Below, one piece after another: positions 47,781 to 57,500 of a DNA stretch of 64,000 nt; position 1 is the stretch's first letter; each line of letters opens with the position of its first letter. Origin of the DNA: Butyrivibrio sp. AE3004 (GTDB lineage Bacteria > Bacillota > Clostridia > Lachnospirales > Lachnospiraceae); contig NZ_JNLQ01000002.1 of NCBI RefSeq assembly GCF_000703165.1, positions 2,976,001-3,040,000 of the forward strand. Reading direction: 5' to 3'. The translations under genes and the position numbers were made by a program. Under the pieces are notes generated by a model. It made no database searches, had not been told where the DNA came from, and saw nothing but the letters and a program-made list of their open reading frames with translations.

Positions 47781-49051
47781 TACCTATCACCTGCCTTATC
47801 TAATGTTCTTCCGCTATCCAAAACTCCATCCGGATAGTCCTTTTCGGTAGTTACACCGGATATCATCGTGTTCTTACCAACGCTTACGTTGCTTGGAACA
47901 ACTGACTTTTCTCCGATAGTTACGATTCCGTCTCTGTAAATTCCGGGTTTGGTCTCGTTCTGAACTTCCTCTCCCTCACCAAGCTTAACATTGTTTCCAA
48001 TCTTAACATGCTCGGCAATTACAGCCTTCTCCACATTACAATTCTCACCGATCTCTGTTCCGTTCATTATGATTGAATGGCTTACAACAGTACCTTTTCC
48101 AATCTTAACGCCACATCCTATTACGGAATTGTGAACCTCACCGTAGATTTCAGATCCTTCACCAATGATGCTTCTTGAAGTTGAGCTCTCGGGTCCAAGA
48201 TACTGAGGCGGCTGAATTTCATTCCTTGTGTAGATTTTCCAATACTCCTCGTAAAGGTTGAACTCAGGAACGATATCGATAAGTTCCATGTTTGCTTCCC
48301 AGTATGATGTAAGTGTTCCTACATCCTTCCAGTAGCCGTCAAATTCATATGCATAAAGTGACTGACCTTTATCCTTGCAATAAGGAATAATATGCTTACC
48401 GAAATCAAGTCCCGGCTGATCCTGATTGGTGATGAGAGCTTCCTTCAGTGCTTCCCATGAAAAGATATAAATACCCATAGATGCAAGATTTGAGCGTGGC
48501 TTCTCAGGCTTCTCCTCGAAGTCAACAATCTTTCTCTCCTCATCAGTGATCATTATTCCGAATCTGCTTGCCTCTTCTATCGGTACAGGCATAACTGCGA
48601 TAGTAACATCTGCTCCGTTAGCTTTATGGAAGTCAAGCATTGTCTCATAATCCATCTTATATATATGGTCACCCGAAAGGATAAGCACATAGTCAGGATG
48701 GTAATTCTCCATATACTCAAGGTTCTGGAAAATAGCATTTGCTGTACCGGTGTACCACTCGCTGTTTGCACTTTTTTCATAAGGAGGCAAAATGGATACT
48801 CCACCGATATTACGGTCAAGATCCCACGGAATACCGATTCCGATGTGCGAATTAAGACGCAGCGGTCTGTACTGTGTAAGCACACCCACCGTATCTACTC
48901 CTGAATTAATGCAGTTACTGAGTGGAAAATCGATGATGCGGTATTTACCGCCAAATGAAACTGCTGGTTTTGCCATTTTTGCCGTCAGAACGCCCAGTCT
49001 GCTGCCCTGACCACCGGCTAACAACATGGCAATCATCTCTTTTTTTATCAT
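47780..49051 (-). CDS. glgC: Glucose-1-phosphate adenylyltransferase GlgC
   Basis: 423 residues. The catalytic loop [23 protein letters not shown] is intact, as are [11 protein letters not shown] and the C-terminal beta-helix. Makes ADP-glucose from ATP and glucose-1-phosphate, first step to glycogen. Starts the glgC-glgD operon; a sigma-A-like promoter lies upstream. Confidence 0.96.
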   Translation of the reverse strand: MIKKEMIAMLLAGGQGSRLGVLTAKMAKPAVSFGGKYRIIDFPLSNCINSGVDTVGVLTQYRPLRLNSHIGIGIPWDLDRNIGGVSILPPYEKSANSEWYTGTANAIFQNLEYMENYHPDYVLILSGDHIYKMDYETMLDFHKANGADVTIAVMPVPIEEASRFGIMITDEERKIVDFEEKPEKPRSNLASMGIYIFSWEALKEALITNQDQPGLDFGKHIIPYCKDKGQSLYAYEFDGYWKDVGTLTSYWEANMELIDIVPEFNLYEEYWKIYTRNEIQPPQYLGPESSTSRSIIGEGSEIYGEVHNSVIGCGVKIGKGTVVSHSIIMNGTEIGENCNVEKAVIAEHVKIGNNVKLGEGEEVQNETKPGIYRDGIVTIGEKSVVPSNVSVGKNTMISGVTTEKDYPDGVLDSGRTLDKAGDR

Positions 49052-49137
49052 GTTAAGACCTCGTTGTCATATAAAAAATATAGTTCCCGGTTATTAATGG
49101 CAGATTTAAAAAATCCCCCACATAAACCACCATTAAA

Positions 49138-49166
49138 AGTATATCACATTAAATATTTAAAGTGAA
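49138..49166 (-). promoter_or_regulatory. Candidate sigma-A promoter of glgCD
   Basis: On the minus strand TTCACT, 17 bases, TATACT, about 87 bases before glgC. The leader between is G-rich then T-rich (GGGGGATTTTTT) and could hold a control element. Confidence 0.55.
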
Positions 49167-49222
49167 TGTATTTACAAAAATAGTCCGCTTTTTTTCTAAG
49201 CTTTTGTAGGTTTTTTCATTTT

Positions 49223-49251
49223 TTGACATCATAATTTGTAAGTAGTATCTT
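49223..49251 (+). promoter_or_regulatory. Sigma-A promoter of murC
   Basis: TTGACA, 17 bases, TATCTT, 51 bases before the murC start. Confidence 0.75.
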
Positions 49252-49302
49252 TAAGATATTAATAATTACTGTTTTTACTTGAAAAAGTAAGAAAGGATGC
49301 AT

Positions 49303-50688
49303 ATGTATCAGATTAATTTTGATAATCCCATAAATGTATATTTCATCGGTATCGGAGGCATTTCCATGAGTGGCCTTGCCATGGTACTGGCTGACAGAGG
49401 CTTTAAAATAAGCGGTTCAGACCGTGCCGAATCCGAAGCTACACAAGCCCTTGAAAAAGCCGGAATTAAAGTTTTCATTGGACAAGGTGAAAAAAACATC
49501 AATGATTCATCTCTTCCGGACCTTGTAGTATATACAGCTGCCATTCATCCTGATAATCCTGAATTTGCAAAAGCAAAAAAGCTCGGCATTCCGATGCTTA
49601 CAAGAGCTGAACTTCTTGGACAGATCATGAAGCACTATTACCTGCCTGTTGCCGTTGCCGGAACACATGGTAAAACCACCACAACAGCAATGGTCTCCAA
49701 AATAATGCTTGAAGGAAATCTTGACCCTACTATTTCAATAGGTGGTTTTCTGAAGGACATCGGCGGTAATATCAGAATCGGTGCATCAAAATATTTTGTT
49801 ACAGAGGCCTGTGAATACACCAACAGCTTCCTAAGCTTCTTTCCCGGTGTTGGCATAATTCTGAACGTTGATGCCGATCATCTGGATTTTTTCAAAGATT
49901 TGGATGACATAAGAAATTCATTCAGAAAATTTGCTGCTCTTATTCCGGAAAGTGGCACACTTGTTATAAACGGCGAAATACCAAAACTTTCCGAACTGAC
50001 AGAGGGGCTTAGCTGCAATATTAAAACCTATGGTTTTTCGGATGAATTTGACTATTATCCGACCAATATCAAATATGACGATTTTGGAAATGCTTCTTTT
50101 CATATTAATAGAAGAAACTCCTCAGGTTATGACATAACATTAAAGGTCCCCGGCAGGCACAATATTGGTAACGCCATGGCTGCTGCTGCTGCAGCGGATG
50201 TATTCCAGATCCCTGAAGCCGAGATCAAATCCGGTCTTTGCTCATTTACCGGAACAGACAGACGTTTTGAATACAAAGGCACTGTTGACGGCGTAACTAT
50301 AATAGACGATTATGCTCATCACCCCACCGAAATAGCAGCAACACTTAATGCTGCCAGGAATTACCCTCATAAAAATATGTGGGTTGTTTTCCAGCCTCAT
50401 ACTTTCACAAGAACCAAGGCTCTTATGGATGAATTTGCCAATGCTCTGCTGCCTGCCGATAAACTGATAATCGCCGACATCTATGCCGCCAGAGAAACAG
50501 ACAACCTGGGCATTAGTTCCAGAACTCTCAAGGAAAAAATCGAATCACTCGGTCACGAATGTTTCTATTTCCCTTCCTTTGATGAGATTGAAAAATTTCT
50601 TTTGCAAAATTGCACGAAGGATGACATGTTGATAACCATGGGTGCAGGGAATGTTGTAGATATCGCAAATGACCTTTTAGGACTCTGA
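49303..50688 (+). CDS. murC: UDP-N-acetylmuramate--L-alanine ligase MurC
   Basis: 461 residues. N-terminal Rossmann part (FIGIGGISMSGLAM), ATP loop GTHGKTTTTAM and DYAHHPTEI. Adds L-alanine to UDP-MurNAc in cytoplasmic peptidoglycan precursor synthesis. ATG 49303 is five bases after GAAAGGA; ATG 49297 is inside that site. Followed by an intrinsic terminator. Confidence 0.97.
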   Translation: MYQINFDNPINVYFIGIGGISMSGLAMVLADRGFKISGSDRAESEATQALEKAGIKVFIGQGEKNINDSSLPDLVVYTAAIHPDNPEFAKAKKLGIPMLTRAELLGQIMKHYYLPVAVAGTHGKTTTTAMVSKIMLEGNLDPTISIGGFLKDIGGNIRIGASKYFVTEACEYTNSFLSFFPGVGIILNVDADHLDFFKDLDDIRNSFRKFAALIPESGTLVINGEIPKLSELTEGLSCNIKTYGFSDEFDYYPTNIKYDDFGNASFHINRRNSSGYDITLKVPGRHNIGNAMAAAAAADVFQIPEAEIKSGLCSFTGTDRRFEYKGTVDGVTIIDDYAHHPTEIAATLNAARNYPHKNMWVVFQPHTFTRTKALMDEFANALLPADKLIIADIYAARETDNLGISSRTLKEKIESLGHECFYFPSFDEIEKFLLQNCTKDDMLITMGAGNVVDIANDLLGL

Positions 50689-50838
50689 TTTTCCACTCTA
50701 TCCACTTTGGTCTTGTACAATTTAATTAAAATTTTATGTGGATAACTTCCGCCAATGTCACTCGGAAACTTCCTTGTGATTTGGCGGTTTTCTTTATATT
50801 TTTGATAAAAATAATCCACGTTATCCACATTGTCCACA
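50689..50838. promoter_or_regulatory. Cluster of DnaA-box-like 9-mers upstream of dnaD-dnaI
   Basis: Six sites resembling TTATCCACA. Two exact: 50821-50829 (plus) and 50737-50745 (TGTGGATAA, minus). Others: TAATCCACG 50812-50820 and TTGTCCACA 50830-50838, which abut the exact box to make a three-unit tandem array; TTTTCCACT 50689-50697 and CTATCCACT 50698-50706, again head-to-tail. The array lies 60 bases before the -35 of the primosome operon, so DnaA may control it or be titrated here. Confidence 0.6.
50749..50800 (+). terminator. Intrinsic terminator of murC
   Basis: CCGCCAA-TG-TCAC pairs with GTGA-T-TTGGCGG, followed by TTTTCTTTATATTTTT. Confidence 0.75.
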
Positions 50839-50897
50839 AAGGTTCAAAAGTCCGCAAAGCCAGTCCTGCACTGAATTTTTATCGTCATTTTTCCCAT

Positions 50898-50925
50898 TTG
50901 CACACAGCCTCATTCAGTGTATAAT
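50898..50925 (+). promoter_or_regulatory. Sigma-A promoter of the dnaD-dnaI-prs operon
   Basis: TTGCAC, 16 bases, TATAAT, 58 bases before the start codon. Confidence 0.65.
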
Positions 50926-50983
50926 TCAAAACGAATTGAAGAGAATTAAAAAAGAAATATGAAAAAAGTGGGTGAAGAAACAC

Positions 50984-52039
50984 ATGATGGGGCGAGTTAC
51001 TATCAATCAAAATTCTATAATGTCTACAACATCAATTTCCAATATTTTTATAGATGAATATCTTGCAGAAGCAAATGACGCAGAGATAAAGGTTTACCTT
51101 TATCTTCTTCGTATGATGTGTTCAGGCACTGCTACCAGTGTCTCTGACCTTGCAGATAAGTTTAACTATACCGAGAAAGACGTTCAGCGTGCGCTAACAT
51201 ATTGGGAAAATTTAGGTCTTATCGGTCTGGAATTTGATACCCTGGGACAGCTTATAGGTATACATATGCAGGACATTGTTCCCAAAAAGGCTGCTAAGGT
51301 TACAAACCTCCATTCCGTCCGTATAAGCGACAGCAGCAATGAACACCAGTCCGTACCGGCATCACAGCCAAGATACTCTGTTGTTAAAAACACATCTGCA
51401 AAAAAGAAGGAGCACAGGGATAATCCTCAAATGCTCTTTGTAGCAGAACAATATTTTGGACGTACTTTGAATCCCGGTGAGATCAAGACCATTTATTATA
51501 TCCAGGATGAGCTTGAATTTTCAGAGGATCTTATCGATTATCTTCTTCAGCACTGCGCAAGCATGGGAAAGAAAGACTTCGATTATGTCCGCAAAATAGC
51601 CATGAACTGGCACGAGAAAGGTATAACAACCATTTCTCAGGCAACACAAGAGAATTCCGCTAACAGAGCTGCATATCAGATAATGAAAGAACTTGGTATG
51701 CAAAATGCTCCCACTCCTGCCGAGCTTCAATTTTTTGATCGTTGGCAGAAGGACTATGGTTTTTCACTTACTCTGATTACCGAAGCTTGCAGAAGAACAG
51801 TACTCCAGACACAGGTTAAACGTCTGCAATACTGTGATGGCATTTTAAAAAGCTGGTACAAAGAAGGCGTAAAGACTCTTAGCGATGTAAAAAAACTTGA
51901 TTCCGCATTTGGAAAAGAAACAAATGCCAAAGAATCCGCCAGAAAGAATGATACAGTTAAAGTAAATAACCGCTTTCATCAGTTCCAGCAAAACGACTAC
52001 GATCTTAGCAGTCTCGAGCAGCAATTACTTGATAATTAA
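50984..52039 (+). CDS. DnaD domain replication initiation protein
   Basis: 351 residues. N-terminal winged helix (about 15-85: EIKVYLYLLRMM and SVSDLADKFNYTEKDVQRALTYWENLG, quoted in part) and two DnaD/DnaB_2 domains (about 135-205 and 225-295; second has the YxxI-like motif QYCDGILKSWYKEGVKT). This is the DnaD/DnaB type primosome protein of Firmicutes, acting between DnaA and the helicase loader. Followed by the DnaI gene, as expected. Start is probably ATG 50984; GTG 50972 also opens the frame. Confidence 0.9.
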   Translation: MMGRVTINQNSIMSTTSISNIFIDEYLAEANDAEIKVYLYLLRMMCSGTATSVSDLADKFNYTEKDVQRALTYWENLGLIGLEFDTLGQLIGIHMQDIVPKKAAKVTNLHSVRISDSSNEHQSVPASQPRYSVVKNTSAKKKEHRDNPQMLFVAEQYFGRTLNPGEIKTIYYIQDELEFSEDLIDYLLQHCASMGKKDFDYVRKIAMNWHEKGITTISQATQENSANRAAYQIMKELGMQNAPTPAELQFFDRWQKDYGFSLTLITEACRRTVLQTQVKRLQYCDGILKSWYKEGVKTLSDVKKLDSAFGKETNAKESARKNDTVKVNNRFHQFQQNDYDLSSLEQQLLDN

Positions 52040-52115
52040 TTGTTATGGCACTGGGCTTTAAGTACCTCGCCAAGTGCATTTTGTACACTACTCACAGAGG
52101 GAAGAGAAAATAGCT

Positions 52116-53084
52116 ATGGCTTTAACAAATACTCAATATGATGAGATTATGCATGATTATGAAAGGATTCGCACACTTAGAAGAAGCGAATTGTCACAAC
52201 GTATCAAATACGTCGAAGAGCATGTCCCGGGTTATCTGGCTCTTGAACAGGAAACCGGAAAAAGAAGCGCAGCCTTCGGCCGTCGCCTTTTAAGCGGTGA
52301 GAAACTTGACAAATCCGAGCTTCACAAACAGCTTGAAGACATTTCAGCACAGAAAAAGAGTCTGCTACGAAAAGCAGGTCTTTCCGACGATTACCTGGAG
52401 ATGGAATATGATTGCCCAATCTGCAAAGATACAGGCTATGTAGACAATGAAAAGTGCGTATGCTTCAAACAAAAAATCATAGAACGTCTTTATGCGCAAT
52501 CCAACATAAATAAGCTTGCTGAAGAAGCAAACTTTTCCCTTATGTCAGATCAGTATTATCAGGGCGAGGATCTGGAACGTTTTTTGGGTGCGGTTAAAAC
52601 TTCGAAAGATTTTATTAAGAATTTTGAAAGTTTATACCCAAATCTTCTCTTTTATGGTACAGTTGGTACTGGTAAATCGTTCCTTTCGATTTGTATTGCC
52701 AAAGAAATCCTTGAAATGGGTCATTCCGTGCTGTATTTCAGCGCTGCATCACTCTTTTCACTTATACAGTCGAATTCCTTCGATTTCAAAAAATCCGAGG
52801 AGCTACGGACTTTGTTCGACGATTTATACAATACAGACCTTCTCATTATTGATGATCTGGGGACAGAACATGTTACCAATACGTCTATCCCTCAACTTTT
52901 CACATGCATTAATGAGAGAATGAACAGGAATAAATCTACCATTATCACAACTAATTTTTCATTGGACGATATTAAGTCCATGTACTCAGAACGAGTATCT
53001 TCCCGGATTGCCAGTTCCTATCATCTTTGTAAGCTGACAGGTAAAGATATTCGCATCATGAAAAAGGTACAGAATAGAAAGTGA
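52116..53084 (+). CDS. Primosomal helicase loader DnaI/DnaC-like
   Basis: 322 residues. N-terminal helical part, a zinc-ribbon segment (CPICKDTGYVDNEKCVCF) and an AAA+ ATPase with Walker A GTVGTGKS, Walker B LLIIDDLGTEH, sensor ITTNF and an arginine-finger region (ERVSSRIASSY). It loads the replicative helicase. ATG 52116 is used because the frame opening at 52074 has no ribosome site. Operon with the DnaD gene and prs. Confidence 0.93.
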   Translation: MALTNTQYDEIMHDYERIRTLRRSELSQRIKYVEEHVPGYLALEQETGKRSAAFGRRLLSGEKLDKSELHKQLEDISAQKKSLLRKAGLSDDYLEMEYDCPICKDTGYVDNEKCVCFKQKIIERLYAQSNINKLAEEANFSLMSDQYYQGEDLERFLGAVKTSKDFIKNFESLYPNLLFYGTVGTGKSFLSICIAKEILEMGHSVLYFSAASLFSLIQSNSFDFKKSEELRTLFDDLYNTDLLIIDDLGTEHVTNTSIPQLFTCINERMNRNKSTIITTNFSLDDIKSMYSERVSSRIASSYHLCKLTGKDIRIMKKVQNRK

Positions 53085-53096
53085 GGAATTTTGGCG

Positions 53097-54296
53097 ATGC
53101 CAAGAAGAGAAGAAAAACGCAACCTTGAAACTATCCCCGTTGGTTCATTGGGTATCATACCATTAAAGGGATGTGAGTCACTTGGTGAAAAGGTGGATTA
53201 CTACCTGGTAAAATGGCGTCAGGAGCGTGAAAATGAGCACAAGGGAAGCCTTGCATTCACAGGTTATGAACGTCCATCCTACCTTTTGAACGCCGAGGTA
53301 CCAAGATTTGGAAGCGGTGAAGCTAAGGGTGTTATCAAACAGTCTGTCAGAGGTGACGACCTTTATCTTATGGTTGATGTATGCAACCACTCTCTTACAT
53401 ATTCACTTTTCGGAAAAGAAAACCATATGTCACCTGATGATCATTATCAGGATCTTAAAAGAATAATCGCCGCTGTAGGCGGTAAGGCAAGAAGAATTAC
53501 AGTCATCATGCCTTTCTTATATGAGAGTCGTCAGCACAAACGTACCTCAAGAGAATCTCTTGACTGTGCTATTGCCCTTCAGGAACTTGTAGGAATGGGC
53601 GTCGACAACATAATTACTTTTGACGCACATGATCCCAGAGTACAGAACGCAATTCCTCTTAACGGTTTTGAAACAGTCCGTACGACTTATCAGTTTATAA
53701 AAGCTCTTCTCAGAAACATCAATGGTCTTCAGATTGATTCAGATCACATGATGGTAATATCACCCGATGAAGGTGGTATGGGACGTGCTATCTATCTTGC
53801 AAGCGTCATGGGGCTGGATGTAGGAATGTTCTATAAGAGGCGCGACTATACACAGGTCGTTGACGGCAGAAATCCTATTGTATCTCATGAATTCCTCGGA
53901 ACCTCAGTTGAGGACAAAGATGTAATTATTGTTGATGACATGATTTCATCCGGTGAAAGCATCTTCGATGTTGCTAAAGCATTAAAGCAAAGAAAAGCAG
54001 CTCACATCTACGCTTTCGCAACATTTGGTTTGTTCACAAGTGGTCTCGACAAATTTGATAAAGCTTATGAAGAGGGACTTATAGACAGAGTCCTTACAAC
54101 AAACCTGATTTACCAGACTCCCGAGCTTCTGTCACGTGAATGGTACATAAGCTGCGATATGAGTAAATACATTGCCTACCTTATAGATACACTTAACCAT
54201 GATGCATCTATCAGCGATCTTCTTAATCCGGTAGAACGTATTAACAGCATTATCGCCCGTTATAAAAAAGGTGAACTTGACACACAGGTAAAATAA
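53097..54296 (+). CDS. prs: Ribose-phosphate pyrophosphokinase
   Basis: 399 residues, longer than the 315 of classical Prs; the extra N-terminal 80 and an insert resemble a Clostridial subtype. Key motifs: FLYESRQHKRTSRES in the flexible/ATP loop, FDAHDPRVQNA, and the PRPP loop VDDMISSGES. Makes PRPP for nucleotides, histidine and tryptophan. ATG 53097 follows GAGGA. Lies 12 bases after dnaI and ends at a terminator. Confidence 0.93.
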   Translation: MPRREEKRNLETIPVGSLGIIPLKGCESLGEKVDYYLVKWRQERENEHKGSLAFTGYERPSYLLNAEVPRFGSGEAKGVIKQSVRGDDLYLMVDVCNHSLTYSLFGKENHMSPDDHYQDLKRIIAAVGGKARRITVIMPFLYESRQHKRTSRESLDCAIALQELVGMGVDNIITFDAHDPRVQNAIPLNGFETVRTTYQFIKALLRNINGLQIDSDHMMVISPDEGGMGRAIYLASVMGLDVGMFYKRRDYTQVVDGRNPIVSHEFLGTSVEDKDVIIVDDMISSGESIFDVAKALKQRKAAHIYAFATFGLFTSGLDKFDKAYEEGLIDRVLTTNLIYQTPELLSREWYISCDMSKYIAYLIDTLNHDASISDLLNPVERINSIIARYKKGELDTQVK

Positions 54297-54305
54297 TATA
54301 AACAT

Positions 54306-54336
54306 AAAAACCTTCCCGGTTGGGAAGGTTTTTTAC
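54306..54336. terminator. Bidirectional terminator between prs and the large extracytoplasmic protein gene
   Basis: AAAACCTTCCC/GGGAAGGTTTT with loop GGTT, T-run on the plus strand and A-run on the left. Confidence 0.92.
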
Positions 54337-54345
54337 GTTTATTCT

Positions 54346-56904
54346 TTAGTTTTCCAAGCCCGGTAAATATGTGATAAAGTGGTTACCATTATTCTCAAAC
54401 AATGTTGTAGCATCTCCTCTTCCGAGCTTGTATACCTGTCCTGTCGAAGGTTCAAGGAGAACAGTATTAAGATCATTAAACCCGATAATAAGAATACTGT
54501 TTCCATCATTTAAAGTAGCCATTACCGGTATATCCTGATTTACATAATATAGCATTGCTTCCATAGGACAGCCATCAAGTTCAAGCACCCTGGCTCCTAC
54601 AAGGCTGTTCTTAAGAATGTTTACGACTGCTTCACCCTGTTCCAGCATTGCCTTTGTATTAATGCTTATTCCCTTATGCTGCAAAATCATATCTATGCAT
54701 ACGCCTGTTGAATCTTCAGCCTGCATATTCTCATAATCTGCAGCAAGATTTGTAATATACATGATCTGATTAGATGTAAGAAGATTTCCTCTAACCCAGA
54801 CATACTGATTATCATCATTTATGACCACACCCGGAGCATTATATGCCAGATTTACGGCAGCTGCAGGATTATCATAAACTTTTAAAAGTCCGTAAAGGCC
54901 ATACACATAGTAATATGGCTCGATTTCTTTATCTCTGTCAGACTTAATTTCAACCTCTCTGCTACCCTCATATAATGTCATGTTCGGAGTCTGCAATATA
55001 AGCGATTTTGTTTTAATATTACTCTTAACTTTTATCTGAGTAATATTTTTGTAATTATCAGTAGCTGCAATAGTAATATGATTACTTCCAACTTCCTTCT
55101 TCAAAGTATTCATTATCTGATCATCTATCAGTTCATCATAAAGCCCGCTTCCCTCATTCCACTGAGCACGGGAAAGCCTGATCAGATTATCTTCTATGGA
55201 AATACCCGTAACAACTCCTTGAGAAGGAGTATAGTTCTCCAAAGTATTGCCTTCACTGTCCACAATATGAACACTGTACATACCATATACGGTTGTACCC
55301 ATACGATCCGTATGGACATCAGCCTCATGAACCATTCCATAAACCAGATCTTCACCCATAAAACCAAGTACTCTGACAAGGTCACCCTGCTCAGCCTTAA
55401 TTTCCGATTGTGCCTGTGTACTTAGATTCATAATTTGAACAGTTTTCTTACTCTCATCCTGCCAGGCTATTATACTTCCGGACTCTGACTGAGAATATCT
55501 GTCCTCTGAAAGATTTTCAATGAGGTTTTTCTGTGTTCTCTGGTCCAGATTTATCATATATACATCACCGTCGGATTTGATAAAAAGATCCCCATTCTTA
55601 CTAACATAAAGGATGTTTTCCGAATAGGCCCTCACAATATCCTGATGCAATGTGGATGGAACAAAGACCATTTCCTCAATAGTATTTAGCTGTGAATCAT
55701 ATTTGTAAATAGCATTTCCGACGCAGCCCTCGTGATCTCCTCTGTTCATATAACCTGATACTGCAAATTCTACATTTCCCGTTTCGTCAACACTTAGAAT
55801 ATGAATGGTATTCCCCTGGAAAGTTGCCCTGTCATCATTGTTATCGTCATCATAAAATCCAAATACCATCGCAATCTTGTTTTCATTACTATTATAAACG
55901 TAAAGTCTGTCCTCACTGATGAATGCGAAAATGCCTCCACCTTCACTTTCCCCGATCGACACGTTTGGATCGGTAATCCACAAACTGATAACATTGTCCG
56001 TTATATCTGATGTATCAGCACTGAACACATAGTTCATTGTTCTGTCAAAATTCAAAAGATAAATCCTATCGGTTGTATACCTGATTCTGTATGCCTCTTT
56101 AACGTTATACAGTTTTTCAGATCCATCCTCAATTTTCTGAGTCACCTGATATTCAAGACCGATCGTTGATGTCTGTGACTGAATGTCTCGAACCTTTATT
56201 TTGGGTTCTGTATGGTTAACTATATTAAGATTACCCCATTTAACCTGATCGTAACTGCTATTTATTGTTACATGACTAAATGAAGTATTATCTCCCTCAG
56301 CATTTGATTCAAGGTATTTTGACAATTCAGAAGAAGCATCTCCTTTTTCAAAACTCATATTGGAAAAATTCAACGCAAAATCAATTGCCTCATCAGCATG
56401 AAAAGAATCCTCATTCTCCGGCCAGATTACCCTTGTATAATATCGGGCAGTTTTCCCATTTACATCGGCAAGAATTACCAGCATGTACTCCTTACCCGCG
56501 TCTATAAGATCTTTTATCTGAAAACTTCCGCTTATAATATCGCCCTCAGTGTTGATATCTGTAATCTCGGTATTCTCTACCAGACCATTTCCTGCTGCCT
56601 GTCTAATCTCAAATTTGAGCCCGGTTACATCTTCGCCATAAGTGTTCATTTTAAATGAAACGCCCCTGGAAGCGCTTGTAGTAATAATATCTCCACGCAT
56701 ATGCGCTACTTCCATTTCAGTAGCATATCCATGCAGAAGATTGACTTCTCTTCCTCCAAAGTCAAATGTAACTGTCGGAAAAGTTGGCGCTTCCATCTTT
56801 GCCGTCATATCAACAGTCTCAACATTTGTAAAATGCCCTATAATAAAAAGAGATAAAACAAAAACAATAATTGTATATATTGCTTTAATGATAAATTTCT
56901 TCAT
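54346..56904 (-). CDS. Large extracytoplasmic protein with degenerate C39-like domain
   Basis: 852 residues. N-terminal signal anchor (about 5-25); an Ig-like/beta region (about 35-170); a long beta-rich stretch (about 250-600) with repeated W/YxxD and VYxI patterns like a propeller; and a C-terminal domain (about 715-850) resembling peptidase C39. In that domain the expected catalytic Cys is Ser (DSTGVCIDMIL, Ser seven residues before Met) and the expected His is Asn (NSILIIGF), so it is probably not a protease. Function unknown; it could bind peptide or envelope ligands. Start ATG 56904 has AGGA upstream. Divergent from DUF402. Confidence 0.75.
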   Translation of the reverse strand: MKKFIIKAIYTIIVFVLSLFIIGHFTNVETVDMTAKMEAPTFPTVTFDFGGREVNLLHGYATEMEVAHMRGDIITTSASRGVSFKMNTYGEDVTGLKFEIRQAAGNGLVENTEITDINTEGDIISGSFQIKDLIDAGKEYMLVILADVNGKTARYYTRVIWPENEDSFHADEAIDFALNFSNMSFEKGDASSELSKYLESNAEGDNTSFSHVTINSSYDQVKWGNLNIVNHTEPKIKVRDIQSQTSTIGLEYQVTQKIEDGSEKLYNVKEAYRIRYTTDRIYLLNFDRTMNYVFSADTSDITDNVISLWITDPNVSIGESEGGGIFAFISEDRLYVYNSNENKIAMVFGFYDDDNNDDRATFQGNTIHILSVDETGNVEFAVSGYMNRGDHEGCVGNAIYKYDSQLNTIEEMVFVPSTLHQDIVRAYSENILYVSKNGDLFIKSDGDVYMINLDQRTQKNLIENLSEDRYSQSESGSIIAWQDESKKTVQIMNLSTQAQSEIKAEQGDLVRVLGFMGEDLVYGMVHEADVHTDRMGTTVYGMYSVHIVDSEGNTLENYTPSQGVVTGISIEDNLIRLSRAQWNEGSGLYDELIDDQIMNTLKKEVGSNHITIAATDNYKNITQIKVKSNIKTKSLILQTPNMTLYEGSREVEIKSDRDKEIEPYYYVYGLYGLLKVYDNPAAAVNLAYNAPGVVINDDNQYVWVRGNLLTSNQIMYITNLAADYENMQAEDSTGVCIDMILQHKGISINTKAMLEQGEAVVNILKNSLVGARVLELDGCPMEAMLYYVNQDIPVMATLNDGNSILIIGFNDLNTVLLEPSTGQVYKLGRGDATTLFENNGNHFITYLPGLEN

Positions 56905-56928
56905 TATAAATCCTATGCCTTAATTCCA

Positions 56929-56957
56929 TTGACTTCTTTCACTCATAGAGTTAATAT
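56929..56957 (+). promoter_or_regulatory. Sigma-A promoter of the DUF402 gene
   Basis: TTGACT, 17 bases, TAATAT, 52 bases before the start. Confidence 0.65.
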
Positions 56958-57008
56958 TTTTCTAACTTTTAAACGTTTATAGCCAGCGCAAAAGCGCAGA
57001 TTGGGGGA

Positions 57009-57500
57009 ATGATGAGTTACCCTGTTCTTTACCGCAAACGTATTATTCCAAATGAGTGTGTACTACTAAAAAAAGATCGTATCCTGCAATGTGATGATAA
57101 CACCATTGTTACCGCATGGGAAGCAATCCATCCAAGGTCTGATCTGTCACACGGTTATTCCTGTTATTATTTAAAACGAGGCTACAAGGTGAGCAAATTT
57201 TATCGGGCAGATTCCAGTCTGATGTACTGGTATTGCGATATTGTTGATTACCAGAAAGGTCCTGAAGAAAATTCAATACTTACTCTGGATCTTCTTGCTG
57301 ACGTTGTAATATATCCCGATGGCAAGATACGTATTGTTGATCTCGACGAGCTCGCTGATGCTTTTGAGCAAAAGCTGATCGATGAACACCAAATGAAAAA
57401 AGCGCTTAATTCTCTTGGTGACCTCATGGATGCCATTTATGAAAACAGCATCTCTGCGCTTGAAGCACCGATAATCAAAGCGCTTTCCGCAAATCAGTAG
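57009..57500 (+). CDS. DUF402 domain protein
   Basis: 163 residues. The DUF402 core is visible: SLMYWYCDIVDY, then ILTLDLLADVVIYPDGKIRIVDLDELADA. Related proteins (Ntdp type) are nucleoside di/triphosphate phosphatases that use metal through the DIV-Y and DLLADV-D residues, so a nucleotide role is possible. ATG 57009 or ATG 57012 could be the start after GGGGGA. Its end overlaps the convergent hydrolase gene by seven bases. Confidence 0.85.
   Translation: MMSYPVLYRKRIIPNECVLLKKDRILQCDDNTIVTAWEAIHPRSDLSHGYSCYYLKRGYKVSKFYRADSSLMYWYCDIVDYQKGPEENSILTLDLLADVVIYPDGKIRIVDLDELADAFEQKLIDEHQMKKALNSLGDLMDAIYENSISALEAPIIKALSANQ

Noticed and set aside
50689..50925. Replication origin
   Set aside because: DnaA boxes are present, but there is no dnaA, dnaN or rpmH nearby and no clear AT-rich unwinding repeat; a regulatory or titration site fits better.
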